A stretch of DNA of 64,000 bases from Holophagales bacterium (GTDB lineage Bacteria; Acidobacteriota; Thermoanaerobaculia; Multivoradales; JAGPDF01): positions 5,053,501 to 5,117,500 of the forward strand of contig CP064972.1 in assembly GCA_016699405.1 (NCBI GenBank), written 5' to 3'. The translations under genes were made by a program, and so were the position numbers. The notes under the pieces were generated by a model. That model did not search any database, had not been told where the DNA came from, and saw nothing but the letters and a program-made list of their open reading frames with translations. This document shows, piece after piece, positions 35,101 to 42,425 of the stretch. The stretch's first letter is position 1, and each line of letters opens with the position of its first letter.

Positions 35101-37150
35101 TGCCGCCGTCGCAGGTACCCTGGATCGTCTTGGCGGAGATCAGTTGGGCGACGCCGGCGACGGTGATCGTTCCCGTCGCGCTGCACAGCGTCTCGGCGGT
35201 GTTGGCGTCGCCGTCGTAGTCGAGCGTGTCGGCGACCGAGCTGCCCGAGCAGCGCTGCACGAGGGTCGGGGCGTCGGAGTCGAGCGTGAAGGTGTTCGAA
35301 AGGCTGCCGAACGGCGTTCCATTGCGGATCGTCGTCGCGATGTTGATCCACACCTGCTGGTTGACGCCGAGACTGCCGCTCCCAGCGTTCCAGCGCCAGC
35401 GCAGGAGCGTGCGCCCGGTGCCGGCGAAGTTCGGAATCTGGTCGAAGGTCTGCGGCGTCGGCAGCCCGGTGCCCTGGGCGTCGAACGTCCAGCTCGCGAA
35501 GCTCAGATTCACCGGCAGCAGGTCGGTTGCCACCAGGCTCTCGAGCGCCACCGGATCGCTCGACTGCGCCGCGCTGCGCACGCGCAGGCGCCACGAGACG
35601 GTCTGCCCGGGGTTGAACGGCCCGCTGCCGGAGAGGTTCTCCTTGGCCGGGTTGAGCTGCACGAACGGACCGGAGAGGACGAAGTTGCGACAGGCGTTGC
35701 GGGCGACGTTCGTCGGTCCGGCGGTGTAGACCGCCGTGAGATCGGCGCAGTTCTGGATCGTGTCGCCGAAGGCCACCGGCCCGCCGGCCTGATCCGGGTT
35801 GACGATCGTGCCGGTGATCACCGGTCGCGTCGAAGCGCTCATTCCAGCCGCCGCCTGGCCGTACTCCCAGCGGATCCGCGTCAGGTACTCACCGACACCC
35901 AGCCCCGGCGGCGGCGCGGTGAGCGTGGTGTTCGTCGTCGTGTTCGGCGAGCTCCCCCAGAGGGTGAACACGCCGGGTGCGGTGTTCTTCTCGTAGCTCA
36001 CCCGCACGCCGACGCCAGCGGAGAAATCGGTGAGACCGGTGTAGGCGCCGGTGCTGACGCTCGCCACGGCGAGCTCGACCGGCAGCGTGTCGACGATCAC
36101 CAGGTTGTCGAGCGGCACGTTGCCGCTGTTGCTGGGGTTCAGGTCGTAGCTGAACGTCTGGTTGAGCGTCGGCGGGTTCGGCGTGCCGCTCGCCATGTTC
36201 TTCGTGAAGCCGGCTCCCGGCGCGGGGACGAAGGTGGTGACCGGGTGGGTCACCGTGCCGGGCCCGAACGGCTGCGACGGCTGCCCGAGCGGCGTGGCGT
36301 CGGTGACGAAGCTGTTGGTGACGTTCGTGCCGCTCGGGAACGTCGCGCTGGGGAAGGTGACGTTCACCGTGATGTCGCAGTTCTGATTCGGTTGCAGCGG
36401 CACGGTGCAGGGGGCGGTCCAGGTGACGGTGGCCGGCGTCGTGCCGACACAGCCCGGCTGGCAGTCGGCCGGCGGCGTCGCGCCGTTGAAGACGGTGCCG
36501 ACAGGCAGCGTGTCGACCACCGGCCCGATCGAGGTCAGGTTCAGGGCGCCGTTGCTGTTCGGAACGGAGATGCGCAGCCGGTAGCTCTCCGGCAGGTCGA
36601 GGTTGGCCGGCGAGGTCTGCAGGGTCTTCGTCAGGGTCACCTGCACCGAGGCCACAGCGGTCACGCTGACCGGAGGCGTGGTGAAGGTCCCGGGCGTCGC
36701 GCCGAGGTTGATGCCGTCGGCGGTGTTGGTCGCCACGGTGCCGTTCGGCGTCGAGCCGTTGGGGAAGCGCACGTTGATGATCAGGTCACCGGAGTTGCCC
36801 GCCGGCAGCGGGGTGATGAGGACGAACCGCACGCGAGTGCGCCCGCTGCCGCCGAAGTTCGGCGTCACGGTGATCGACGCGACGTCTCCCGTGGGGCTGG
36901 CTGGAACGGTCGAGACCTCCTGCACTTCGGGCGGCAGGAGATCGACGACCTCGGCGTTGAGGCAGGGGCCCGAGGTGCTGCTGCAGTTGTAGGTCAGGCG
37001 ATAGGCGAAGGTCGCCCCGACCTGCTTGGTGTTTCCCGGATCGACCTGGATCGCCGCCTTGGCCAGAGGCTGCGCGCCCGCCGCCGACGCGAACAGGAGG
37101 AGAGACGACGCGACGAAACCCACGACCCAACTGCGCGAACGAACGCTCAT
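29180..37150 (-). CDS. Giant surface protein: DUF11, SdrD-like B, seven GEVED domains, IPTL-CTERM
   Basis: 2656-residue exported protein. Order: signal peptide (SWVVGFVASSLLLFASAAGA); about 900 residues of DUF11-like beta-sandwiches (ATFAYRLTYNC, VDTLPVGTVF); three CnaB/SdrD-B-like domains beginning ALGDFVWADANNDGVQNE, ALGNYVWFDRNSDGLQNE and ALGDQFWIESDNDG; seven GEVED units, each starting D-x-GDAPD/S-like and ending GEVEDY or GEIED; one more DUF11 domain; and a C-terminal IPTLDPRGLAALVALL segment plus Arg, an IPTL-CTERM sorting signal. It is probably exported, sorted at the membrane and surface-displayed or released. GEVED units 2-4 and 5-7 are a duplicated block. An antisense frame covers it entirely but is a shadow. 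Confidence 0.88.
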   Translation of the reverse strand: MSVRSRSWVVGFVASSLLLFASAAGAQPLAKAAIQVDPGNTKQVGATFAYRLTYNCSSTSGPCLNAEVVDLLPPEVQEVSTVPASPTGDVASITVTPNFGGSGRTRVRFVLITPLPAGNSGDLIINVRFPNGSTPNGTVATNTADGINLGATPGTFTTPPVSVTAVASVQVTLTKTLQTSPANLDLPESYRLRISVPNSNGALNLTSIGPVVDTLPVGTVFNGATPPADCQPGCVGTTPATVTWTAPCTVPLQPNQNCDITVNVTFPSATFPSGTNVTNSFVTDATPLGQPSQPFGPGTVTHPVTTFVPAPGAGFTKNMASGTPNPPTLNQTFSYDLNPSNSGNVPLDNLVIVDTLPVELAVASVSTGAYTGLTDFSAGVGVRVSYEKNTAPGVFTLWGSSPNTTTNTTLTAPPPGLGVGEYLTRIRWEYGQAAAGMSASTRPVITGTIVNPDQAGGPVAFGDTIQNCADLTAVYTAGPTNVARNACRNFVLSGPFVQLNPAKENLSGSGPFNPGQTVSWRLRVRSAAQSSDPVALESLVATDLLPVNLSFASWTFDAQGTGLPTPQTFDQIPNFAGTGRTLLRWRWNAGSGSLGVNQQVWINIATTIRNGTPFGSLSNTFTLDSDAPTLVQRCSGSSVADTLDYDGDANTAETLCSATGTITVAGVAQLISAKTIQGTCDGGTVSTSNGTLTGGAIEYTLRVQNVGTVPMQSFVLVDILPFVGDTGVRDTNPRGSQWTPLLAAPITPPAGTAIYYSTSGNPCRGEVGGPTSSCDPPGWTTVAPDPITSVRSFKVEFGSRVVNPFDFVSFDFSMVTPGNLSPAQTAYNSFAYQAERSDGLGSLAAEPQKVGIALGSCTAAALGDFVWADANNDGVQNETLTGLNGVPVGLFQLGPDGLPSTFDDLPIATSVTGNGPGGAPGWYRFPGLASGTYFVCVTPPPTFVPSPRDQGSDDTLDSDGLPATSCSPPTVLDPNEDDPTIDFGLFPTHLAALGNYVWFDRNSDGLQNESPFDGANGVTVRLWVDDGDATPEPGSGDALAGATVTADDTYGRPGYYLFDGLIPGIRYYVQFVRPAAATAFTSQNAGSDDAIDSDALPATGVTPMVILAADEVNRTLDAGLVTASGTLALGDQFWIESDNDGLFEPENGELGVDDVRVDLYRDVDGNGLPSLDEYSGATVTATSGGFAGRYRFSNLAPGNYLVVVSPQAFAGGEPLFDHVTADGNDPAPDPDSDVNGDDNGANAGALVASQPVTLTTAGEPTSEDGDNNTNLTVDFGFVSLLVPAPPVVEEYDYGDAPDVVSGTASGDYRTTVLDGGAAHRVNGLNYLGSCVDADSGFGQNVAASDDDASGFGLQVGTCVGGDDEDGVSFTGPFEPLATATFSVTSGALGGCTLDAWVDWNRNGSFSDAGEQIATALAVPAGPPTVLSPVVPASAVPGRAYARFRCSLSGGLAPTGQDDTGGEVEDYYVGIVGNDLGDAPASYGTQGAGAASHKIDPLTQRFLGLCVDTEPDGAPNAGALGDDAAAGTSRVGSCFDDEDGVLFAGPLVACRSTAITVSTPSAGGLLDAWVDFTLDGDFNDAGEHVFTNQSLAAGANALSLAVPCTAVPGSTYARFRLSTAGGLAPTGAAADGEVEDYALGLLGVDLGDAPNSYATTLASSGPSHAVVAGFSLGATVDSEADGQPSIGATGDGADEDGIALPPGGAFVACTTAPINVTLTNTAAVATPRLDAWIDFDGDGAFNDPRDRVATGFALASGANLLNVAVPCNVPSVPTYARFRLSSGGIATPGGPAASGEIEDYAVGVFGLDYGDLPDPTFPTLLATNGARHRVLPSANPTLGASVDIESDGQPSADASGDGADENGVSFPAPFVPGATTTLSLTTSMAGCTLNAWIDWSRDGDFGDPGEQVAANVALPLGGPTSLPVAVPGGVVPGPTFARFRCSSQGGLAVTGEAPDGEVEDYLVQTLGTDLGDAPASYGTAGAGAAAHRIDPAAATLWLGSCVDTEGDGQPNGTADGDDLAAGSRVFGAACADDEDGVSFTSALAACQTAQLTVTASGVGVLDAWIDFNRDGDFGDAGEKVFSAQALVAGANNLSLTVPCAAVEGPSYARFRFSDAAHASPLPTGLTLNGEVEDYALPIGNVDFGDAPDTYTTTLGSGGPNHRIVAGFSLGATVDAEAQGQPSVGAAGDGADEDGVTLPATPLVACSAVNVGVSLTNTAAVATPRLDAWIDFDGDGAFNEPRDRIATSLALVTGSNTVPVSVPCDARSAATYARFRLSSTGVSGPGGQAADGEVEDWALVAAGLDLGDAVDPTYPTLLASNGARHAVLPAGNPVLGASVDTEAEGQPNAGASGDDSTGAIDDEDGVLFPQQLIPGTSGTVRVTVGATGGRVSAWIDFNRDGDWGDPGEQVAADEIFSSLQTRDVAFAVPVGSPQGLAPSRFRISTQAGLGVNGAAPDGEIEDHLADVGVEQPDLGVAKRVVSVDRENGTVSLVTFELRLANFGNVPLSDVQVTEDLAATFAAAGTFEVVSLESPQLVVNPAFDGVGDTALLAAGNALAVGSGGTITLVVRVDPDGEAGPYCNQVEARGSSPASVVVLDLSVDGANPDPNANGDPGDDDAPSCFDVPVSVIEIPTLDPRGLAALVALLAAAAIKLLRRG
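29745..32740 (-). repeat. Duplicated three-GEVED block (two copies of about 1.48 kb)
   Basis: Within the giant gene, unit pairs 2/5 (APASYGTQGAGAASH and APASYGTAGAGAAAH), 3/6 (ATTLASSGPSH and TTTLGSGGPNH) and 4/7 (PTFPTLLATNGARH and PTYPTLLASNGARH) match best. The spacing of the matching ends is about 1.48 kb. DNA stretches such as 30460-30530 and 31950-32010 are nearly identical. A three-unit block was therefore duplicated in tandem. Confidence 0.7.
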
Positions 37151-37308
37151 GGAACCCCCCTGAAAGGAAACGAAGAACTGCAGACAATCCATCTTCCCGG
37201 CTGGCCGGGCCGGGCTTCCTGCCGGAGCCTGGCCCGGGAGAATGAGGAAACGGCCCACAATTGTCGGCGAACGGAAGCTCGCCTGCCGACGCGCGGCCGA
37301 ACCCGGGC

Positions 37309-37349
37309 CGAAAAAGGAAATGGCCCGCCGCGCGCGGCGCGACGGGCCT
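37309..37349 (-). terminator. Rho-independent terminator of the ferredoxin gene
   Basis: On the minus strand a GC-rich hairpin with arms GGCCCG and CGGGCC and an inner CGCGCC stem is followed by ATTTCCTTTTTC. It lies about 36 nt after the ferredoxin stop. Confidence 0.75.
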
Positions 37350-37385
37350 CCCGTTTCGGATCCGGAACGAACCGGTCGCGCGACC

Positions 37386-37607
37386 TCAGCTGGGCCAGGT
37401 CAACGCCTCGACCGGGCAGATATTGATGCACTCGCGGCAACCCGTCGGGCACTTGTCGTAGGAGTCGAGCTCGAGCTGACCGTCGTCGTTGGTGACGATG
37501 ATCTTTTCCGGGCACGCTTCGACACAGGCGTTGTCGTTGATGCAGGTGTCGTAGTCGATCCGCGGGCACTGCTTGTCGGCAGGCACCGAGTTGGCGTCGA
37601 AGAGCAT
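37386..37607 (-). CDS. Small two-cluster-type ferredoxin with an Asp in the first cluster motif
   Basis: 73-residue electron carrier. The first motif is CINDNACVEACP, that is C-x2-D-x2-C-x3-CP, where Asp replaces the second Cys as in Pyrococcus-type ferredoxins; it would give a labile 4Fe or a 3Fe cluster. The second motif, CPTGCRECINICP, keeps all four Cys. ATG 37607 (MLFDANSVPADKQCP) follows GGGAGA and gives compact length; the frame extends 11 codons further without support. It is a single gene with its own terminator; its redox partner is unknown. Confidence 0.85.
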   Translation of the reverse strand: MLFDANSVPADKQCPRIDYDTCINDNACVEACPEKIIVTNDDGQLELDSYDKCPTGCRECINICPVEALTWPS

Positions 37608-37676
37608 GGTGTCGTCTCCCTGGAGTCTGGACGGACGCATTCGCGCGCCCGCGGCGACTTCCGATTCGGCGGCAGT

Positions 37677-38426
37677 CTAGCGACGCGGCAACGGACCTGC
37701 GCCGCCCGGAGGGCTGGCCGTCGGGCCACCCGATGGGGCAGCGAAATGCGCCTCCAGCCACGCAGGGCTCACCCCCACCAGGGATTCGACCCTCGCCTCC
37801 GCCAGCGAAAGTTCGCTCGAGCGATAGGTGTGGGCGACGCCGAGCGTTCGCAGGCCGGCGCCGCGCGCCGAGGCGAGGCCTGCCGGACTGTCCTCGATCG
37901 CCACCACCTCGTGCGGCGCCAGGGGAACGGCTCGGGCCGGCAGCGTCGCCGCCAGGCGATCGAAACCCTGCCGGTAGCCCTCCGGATTCGGCTTGCCCTC
38001 GGCGACATCCTCCGCCGCGACGAGGCAGCGCAGCAGGCCGAGGCGTCCGACGTGTCGGAGTGCGAGCTCGATCTCGCGCCGCAGCGCCCCGCTGACGACA
38101 CCCACCGCAAGTCCGGAGGCCACCGCCCCGTCGAGCAGATCGAGCGCGCCAGCGAAGAACGGCAGACCGTGGCGCTCGACATGCGCCGCGTAGCGGGACG
38201 CCTTCTCTTCGGTCAGGTGGTGGATCGCCTGCGGGGTGACCGCTCGGCCCGCACCGGCGAGTGCCGTCGAAAAGCAACCGCGATCGTCGAATCCCAGGTA
38301 GGTCTCGTAGTAGTCGTGCTCGGTGAGCTCGATCCCCTCCTCGGCCAGCGTCTCCCGCAGGAAACGGCAGTGGAGCGGCTCGTCGTCGACCAGGACGCCG
38401 TTGAAGTCGAAGAGGATCCCGCGCAT
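37677..38426 (-). CDS. HAD-superfamily phosphatase (beta-phosphoglucomutase/phosphatase-like)
   Basis: 249 residues. HAD motif I DFNGVLVDDE has Asn at the position where most members have Asp or Thr (DxDG), but the first nucleophile Asp is kept. Motif II is VVSGAL, motif III K in EGKPNPEGY, and motif IV EDSPAGLASARGAG. The cap helices lie between. It probably dephosphorylates a small metabolite; which one is unknown. The tail after 225 is Gly/Pro rich. TAGGAT (minus strand, 38437-38442) lies 10 nt before the ATG. Confidence 0.85.
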   Translation of the reverse strand: MRGILFDFNGVLVDDEPLHCRFLRETLAEEGIELTEHDYYETYLGFDDRGCFSTALAGAGRAVTPQAIHHLTEEKASRYAAHVERHGLPFFAGALDLLDGAVASGLAVGVVSGALRREIELALRHVGRLGLLRCLVAAEDVAEGKPNPEGYRQGFDRLAATLPARAVPLAPHEVVAIEDSPAGLASARGAGLRTLGVAHTYRSSELSLAEARVESLVGVSPAWLEAHFAAPSGGPTASPPGGAGPLPRR

Positions 38427-38548
38427 CGTGTCGCCGATCCTAGCCGAGCGCCGGACCCGGTTGACCGCGGGGACGCCGGCGGCTATCGTCCCGCCCCCAG
38501 GGAAGAAACCGGCGGCTCGCCCGGTTCTGATCCCCGAAGGAGAGCCCC

Positions 38549-38929
38549 ATGCCCGACGTCCAGCCGACCTCCCCCGCCGCTCCCGCTGTCGCGGACGAGC
38601 CGGTTCTCACCCTGACCCCGAAGGCGCTCGAGATGGTCAAGATCACCCGCCAGCAGGAGGGGATCGACGAGGGCTTCGGCCTCCGCGTCGCCGTCATGGG
38701 AGGCGGCTGCAGCGGATTCCAGTACGCGCTCGACTTCGAGAACGAGCCGCGCGAGACCGACCTGCTGCAGAAGTACGAGGGGCTCACGGTGTTCATCGAC
38801 CCGGTCTCCGCCCGCTACCTCGAAGGGGTGACGATCGACTACGTGCTCGGCATGCAGGGGGCGGGGTTCAAGTTCAACAACCCGCGCGCCACCGGCACCT
38901 GCGGCTGCGGCTCGTCGTTCACCGTCTGA
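38549..38929 (+). CDS. erpA: Iron-sulphur cluster insertion protein (IscA/ErpA/HesB family)
   Basis: 126 residues, A-type carrier that passes Fe-S clusters to target proteins. Conserved cysteines: one in VAVMGGGCSGFQYALDF and two in the C-terminal GTCGCGSSF, the usual three. The first 20 residues are Pro/Ala rich and probably disordered. AAGGAG precedes ATG 38549. No isc/suf operon is adjacent. The symbol is chosen by resemblance; IscA or SufA are possible. Confidence 0.88.
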   Translation: MPDVQPTSPAAPAVADEPVLTLTPKALEMVKITRQQEGIDEGFGLRVAVMGGGCSGFQYALDFENEPRETDLLQKYEGLTVFIDPVSARYLEGVTIDYVLGMQGAGFKFNNPRATGTCGCGSSFTV

Positions 38930-38945
38930 GCGCCGGTTCGCCGGC

Positions 38946-40139
38946 TCAGCCGGCGAGCACCCGGTTGCGACCGCTCTCCTTGGCCCGATAGAGCGCCCGG
39001 TCGGCCGCCGCGAGTGTCGCGTCGAGGGTTCGCTCGGCGCGATGCTCCGAGACGCCGAGCGAGAGCTTCATCTGGAGCGACTCGTCGGCGAGTGCGATCC
39101 GGCTCGCCGCGACCTGCTCGCGGACGAACTCGGCAGCACGCACGCCCCCCGCCTCGGCCGTCTCCGGCAGGAGGAGGATGAACTCCTCGCCCCCCCAGCG
39201 CGCCACCACGTCCTGCGCCCGCAGATTGGCGCGGATCGCCGACGCCACCGCCCGCAGGGCCTCGTCGCCCGTCGCGTGACCGAACCGGTCGTTGACCGCC
39301 TTGAAGTGGTCGACGTCGGCGAGCACGATGGTGAACGGGCGCCCCGAACGGCGGAATCGCTCGAGCTCCGCCTCGCTCGCCTCGACGAAGCCGCGGCGGT
39401 TCGGCAGGCCGGTCAATGCATCGGTGCGGGAGGCCACCGCCAGGCGGGCATTGGCTTCCTGCAGCGCCAGGGTGCGCTCCTCCACCCGGCGTTCGAGCTC
39501 GCCGCGCAACGCGACGAGCTCGCGATGCTCGTGATCCTGCCGATCGGCCAGGGCCTTGGCCGAGGCGAGGAAGAGCACGATGAAACCGATCGCCGGCAGC
39601 CCGCCGCGCAGCGGCAGCCAGCCGAGCTGCATCGCCAGATCGGCGAGCAGGCAGAGCGAAAGAAAGACAAAGCCGCGCGCCACCGTGCTCGCACCGCGCC
39701 GCCCGTCGCGTGCGGCGGCGAAGGCCCGCGCCATGGCGAAGACCACCAGCACGCCGCAACCGAGCAGGGACGGGACGAGGAGGAACGGCTCGAGCGTCGC
39801 GCCGGCCGCGGGACTCAGGACGACCATTCCGGCCTGCAGGGCACGAATCGCTCGTCCCGCCCGCCGCGACCCGAGGCTCACGGCGAGCTCGACGAGGCAG
39901 AGGGTTGCCAGGCCGACACCGAGCAGGTTGAGCGCCGAGAGGAGCGACGGCGGTGACGGCGGGGCCCGTCGCAGCGCCATGCCGGTCAGGTCCACCATCA
40001 ACGCGCCGCCGCAGGCACCCGCCAGCCAGAGATGCCCGAGTCGCTCGCGACGACGCTGCCAGAGATCGGCGTGGACCAACCCGAACAGCAGGTAGACACC
40101 GGCCGCGAAGGCGTCGAAGAGCTCGGAAAGGTCCGCCAT
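38946..40139 (-). CDS. Membrane-anchored diguanylate cyclase
   Basis: About 397 residues. The N-terminal half has six to seven predicted TM helices (for example VYLLFGLVHADLW and LLSALNLLGVGLATLCLVELA). A coiled-coil (LEEANARLAVASRT-like) leads to a GGEEF domain with DALTGLPNRRGF, the active site RWGGEEFILLLPE, and LKLSLGVS. The intact GGEEF implies c-di-GMP synthesis. The RxxD inhibitory site is not evident. ATG 40139 is preferred over a GTG nine bases upstream; neither has a good SD. Confidence 0.88.
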   Translation of the reverse strand: MADLSELFDAFAAGVYLLFGLVHADLWQRRRERLGHLWLAGACGGALMVDLTGMALRRAPPSPPSLLSALNLLGVGLATLCLVELAVSLGSRRAGRAIRALQAGMVVLSPAAGATLEPFLLVPSLLGCGVLVVFAMARAFAAARDGRRGASTVARGFVFLSLCLLADLAMQLGWLPLRGGLPAIGFIVLFLASAKALADRQDHEHRELVALRGELERRVEERTLALQEANARLAVASRTDALTGLPNRRGFVEASEAELERFRRSGRPFTIVLADVDHFKAVNDRFGHATGDEALRAVASAIRANLRAQDVVARWGGEEFILLLPETAEAGGVRAAEFVREQVAASRIALADESLQMKLSLGVSEHRAERTLDATLAAADRALYRAKESGRNRVLAG

Positions 40140-40184
40140 GGAGGTCACGACACGGCGTTCGCCAGGAGATCGACCCGGCCGCCG

Positions 40185-41195
40185 TCAGCTCCGCGGCGGA
40201 CCACCGGGCGCCGACCCGGCGTCCGAGGAGGTTCCGAGGAGCGCCGCGCGTCCGCCGTCGGCCAGCGCGAGGGGAGCTTCGGGAGTGCCGACACGCCGGT
40301 GGAGCATCGCCAGTCCGATGGCCCCACGCGCCGGCGAGTGAACCGCCGACGTCACCTCCCCGGCCTCGCGCCCCTCGTGGAGAATCGCGATGCCGACCGC
40401 CGGCAGAGCGTCGAGGAAGCGCAGAGCGCGAAGCTCGCGCTGCACCCCGCCGCGGTAGTGGATCCGCGCCACCACCTCCTGACCGAGGTAGCAGCCCTTC
40501 GTGTAGCTCACCGCCGCCGCTTCGAGGCCGGTCTCCTGCGGGAAGCTCCGGTCGTCGAAGTCGACGCCGAAGCGCGGCACACCCTCCTCGACACGCGCGA
40601 CCTCGAAGCACTCGGTGGCGACGGATCGAGCTCCCGCGGCCGCGAGCGCTGCGATGACACGATCGCGCTCCTCGACCGGTAGCCAGAGCTCGAAGCCGGA
40701 AATCGAACCGAGATCGCGCCGCAGGACGATCCAGCTCGCCTCGGCGCGCGTCAGCGTCTCGAGCCCCGCCGCCTCCGGTGCCGGCAGGCCCGACTCGGCG
40801 AGCCGCCGACCCGCCTCCGGTCCCGCGGCGTGAAGCGACGACAGGTCGGCGCGCAGGCGCAGCGTCACGCGATCGGCCAGGATGAAACGGGCGAGGTGCT
40901 GCTCGATCGCCGACGCCCGCTCGGCGGGCAGCGACACCACCAGGGCGTCACCGAGCGCACCGACCCACGCGTCGGCGAGCACCCGCCCTTCGCGCGAGGT
41001 GAAGAAGCCGTACGCGACGCGACCGGCCGCGAGGCCTTGGACGTCGCACGTCAGGTAGCCATGAAGAAAGCGAGCTCGGTCGGCTCCCGTGACCTCGAGC
41101 AGGGCCCGGGCGTCGCGCTCGCCGATCGCCGCACCGCTTCGCAGCGCGTCGTCGGCGGACTCGTGGTCGGGTCGACGGTCGGACGGCAGGTTCAT
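40185..41195 (-). CDS. ygfZ: YgfZ/GcvT-family folate-binding protein
   Basis: 336 residues, a tetrahydrofolate-dependent helper in Fe-S cluster assembly or repair in E. coli. The family fingerprint KGCYLGQEVVARIHYRG with the conserved Cys is present near 235, as are GADRARFLHGYLTCDV near the N-terminus and WLPVEERD. The C-terminal beta-barrel follows. ATG 41195 (MNLPSDRRPDHES) is chosen: TAGACT (minus strand, 41203-41208) lies 7 nt upstream, fitting a leaderless transcript. The upstream open frame is shadow. Confidence 0.88.
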   Translation of the reverse strand: MNLPSDRRPDHESADDALRSGAAIGERDARALLEVTGADRARFLHGYLTCDVQGLAAGRVAYGFFTSREGRVLADAWVGALGDALVVSLPAERASAIEQHLARFILADRVTLRLRADLSSLHAAGPEAGRRLAESGLPAPEAAGLETLTRAEASWIVLRRDLGSISGFELWLPVEERDRVIAALAAAGARSVATECFEVARVEEGVPRFGVDFDDRSFPQETGLEAAAVSYTKGCYLGQEVVARIHYRGGVQRELRALRFLDALPAVGIAILHEGREAGEVTSAVHSPARGAIGLAMLHRRVGTPEAPLALADGGRAALLGTSSDAGSAPGGPPRS

Positions 41196-41304
41196 GCCGG
41201 GCAGTCTAGCAACCGAACGGGCCCTGCCCGATTCCTCACCGCGTTTCGTCGCGAGGCGGCGCCGCAGAAGGGCGGGGCGAGCGAGGCGGGCTAGGATCGT
41301 GGCG

Positions 41305-42165
41305 ATGGACGAACGTCGTTTCGCGCTCGAGCTTCCCGGCGGCCGCACCCTGGTCGGCCTGCTCGACCTGCCGGCCCGCGCACGTGGTGGGGGCCCGTCG
41401 CCGGTCGTCGTCCTCTGCCACGGCTTCAAGGGCTTCGCCCGCTGGGGCTTCTTCCCGCCGCTCGCCGAGTTGCTCGCCGCGCGCGGCTTCGCCGCCGTGC
41501 GTTTCAACTTCACCGGCTCGGGCATGGGGCTCGACGACGACCGCGTCACCCGTCCCGAGGATTTCCGGGAGGACAGCTATCGCGCCGAGGTCGCCGAGCT
41601 CCGCCTGCTCCTCGACCGACTCGGCGAGGTCGCACCCGGCGCCCTCGACCTCGACCGGCTGGCGCTCCTCGGCCACAGCCGCGGCGGTGCGATCGCGTTG
41701 CTGACCGCTGCGGCAACCCCTTGGCGGGAACCGCTCCGCGCCCTGGTCACCTGGAACGCCATCGGCCACTGCGATCGTTGGACGGCCGTCGAAAAGGAGC
41801 GCTGGCGGAGCGAGGGTGAGCTCCCGGTCACCAACGCCCGAACCGGGCAGCGACTCGCCCTCGGCCTCGGGCTGCTCGACGACGTCGAAGGTCACGCCCC
41901 CGAGCTTGACCTCCACGCGGCGGCGCTTCGCCGCCGGGCGCCCTGGCTCCTGCTCCACGGGACCGCCGACGAGTCGGTCCGCTTCGCCGAAGGCCAGGCG
42001 CTCGCGCGCACCGTCTCACCCGAGAGCGCGCCGCTCGAGCTCCATCCGATCGCCGAGGGCAGCCACACGTTCGGCGCGCGTCACCCGTTCGCCGGTCCGA
42101 CGCCTCACCTCGTCGCGGCGATGAACCTCACGCAGCGCTTCCTGCGCCGACACCTCGCGCCGTAG
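41305..42165 (+). CDS. Alpha/beta hydrolase
   Basis: 286-residue alpha/beta-hydrolase-fold protein. Oxyanion region VVLCHGFKGFARWGFFP, nucleophile elbow LLGHSRGGAIALL (Ser about 131), an acid in LLHGTADESV, and a catalytic His in EGSHTFGARHPF. The pattern resembles dienelactone hydrolase or acyl-transfer esterases, but the substrate is unknown. TAGGAT (41292-41297) lies 7 nt before ATG 41305. It is divergent from ygfZ. Confidence 0.87.
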   Translation: MDERRFALELPGGRTLVGLLDLPARARGGGPSPVVVLCHGFKGFARWGFFPPLAELLAARGFAAVRFNFTGSGMGLDDDRVTRPEDFREDSYRAEVAELRLLLDRLGEVAPGALDLDRLALLGHSRGGAIALLTAAATPWREPLRALVTWNAIGHCDRWTAVEKERWRSEGELPVTNARTGQRLALGLGLLDDVEGHAPELDLHAAALRRRAPWLLLHGTADESVRFAEGQALARTVSPESAPLELHPIAEGSHTFGARHPFAGPTPHLVAAMNLTQRFLRRHLAP

Positions 42166-42289
42166 GTCACGATCCACCGTCGCTACCGACGAAAAGGACC
42201 GGGACGGGAGCGACGCGTAGAAGCCCCGGGGACCTCGCGCCGCCCGACCCCCAGATCCCTCGCTTTCGCTTGGGGTGACGACGGAGGAT

Positions 42290-42301
42290 GGGGACAGGCA
42301 C
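42290..42301 (-). repeat. Dispersed 12-bp motif GTGCCTGTCCCC (copy 2)
   Basis: Minus-strand copy of the motif at 29031-29042, next to a CCCTCGCTTTCGCTTGGGG-like palindromic stretch (about 42258-42276) in the 260-bp gap before the rhodanese gene. It could be a remnant of a REP-like element. Confidence 0.3.
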
Positions 42302-42425
42302 TCATCGCCAGCGCGAGGCGGGATCGAGACCGCTGCGAGCGGAAGGAAGGCGCTGGCGCCGGGGAGTCGTCGCCGCTTCCGGGACCGCGCCGGGTTACCA
42401 TAGCCGGGACACGCAGGAGGTCACC

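Noticed and set aside
28910..37426. A 2838-codon open frame antisense to the giant surface protein
   Set aside because: Its translation is Arg/Asp/Val rich without domains, signal peptide or SD; it mirrors the codon bias of the real minus-strand gene, a common artefact at 70% GC.
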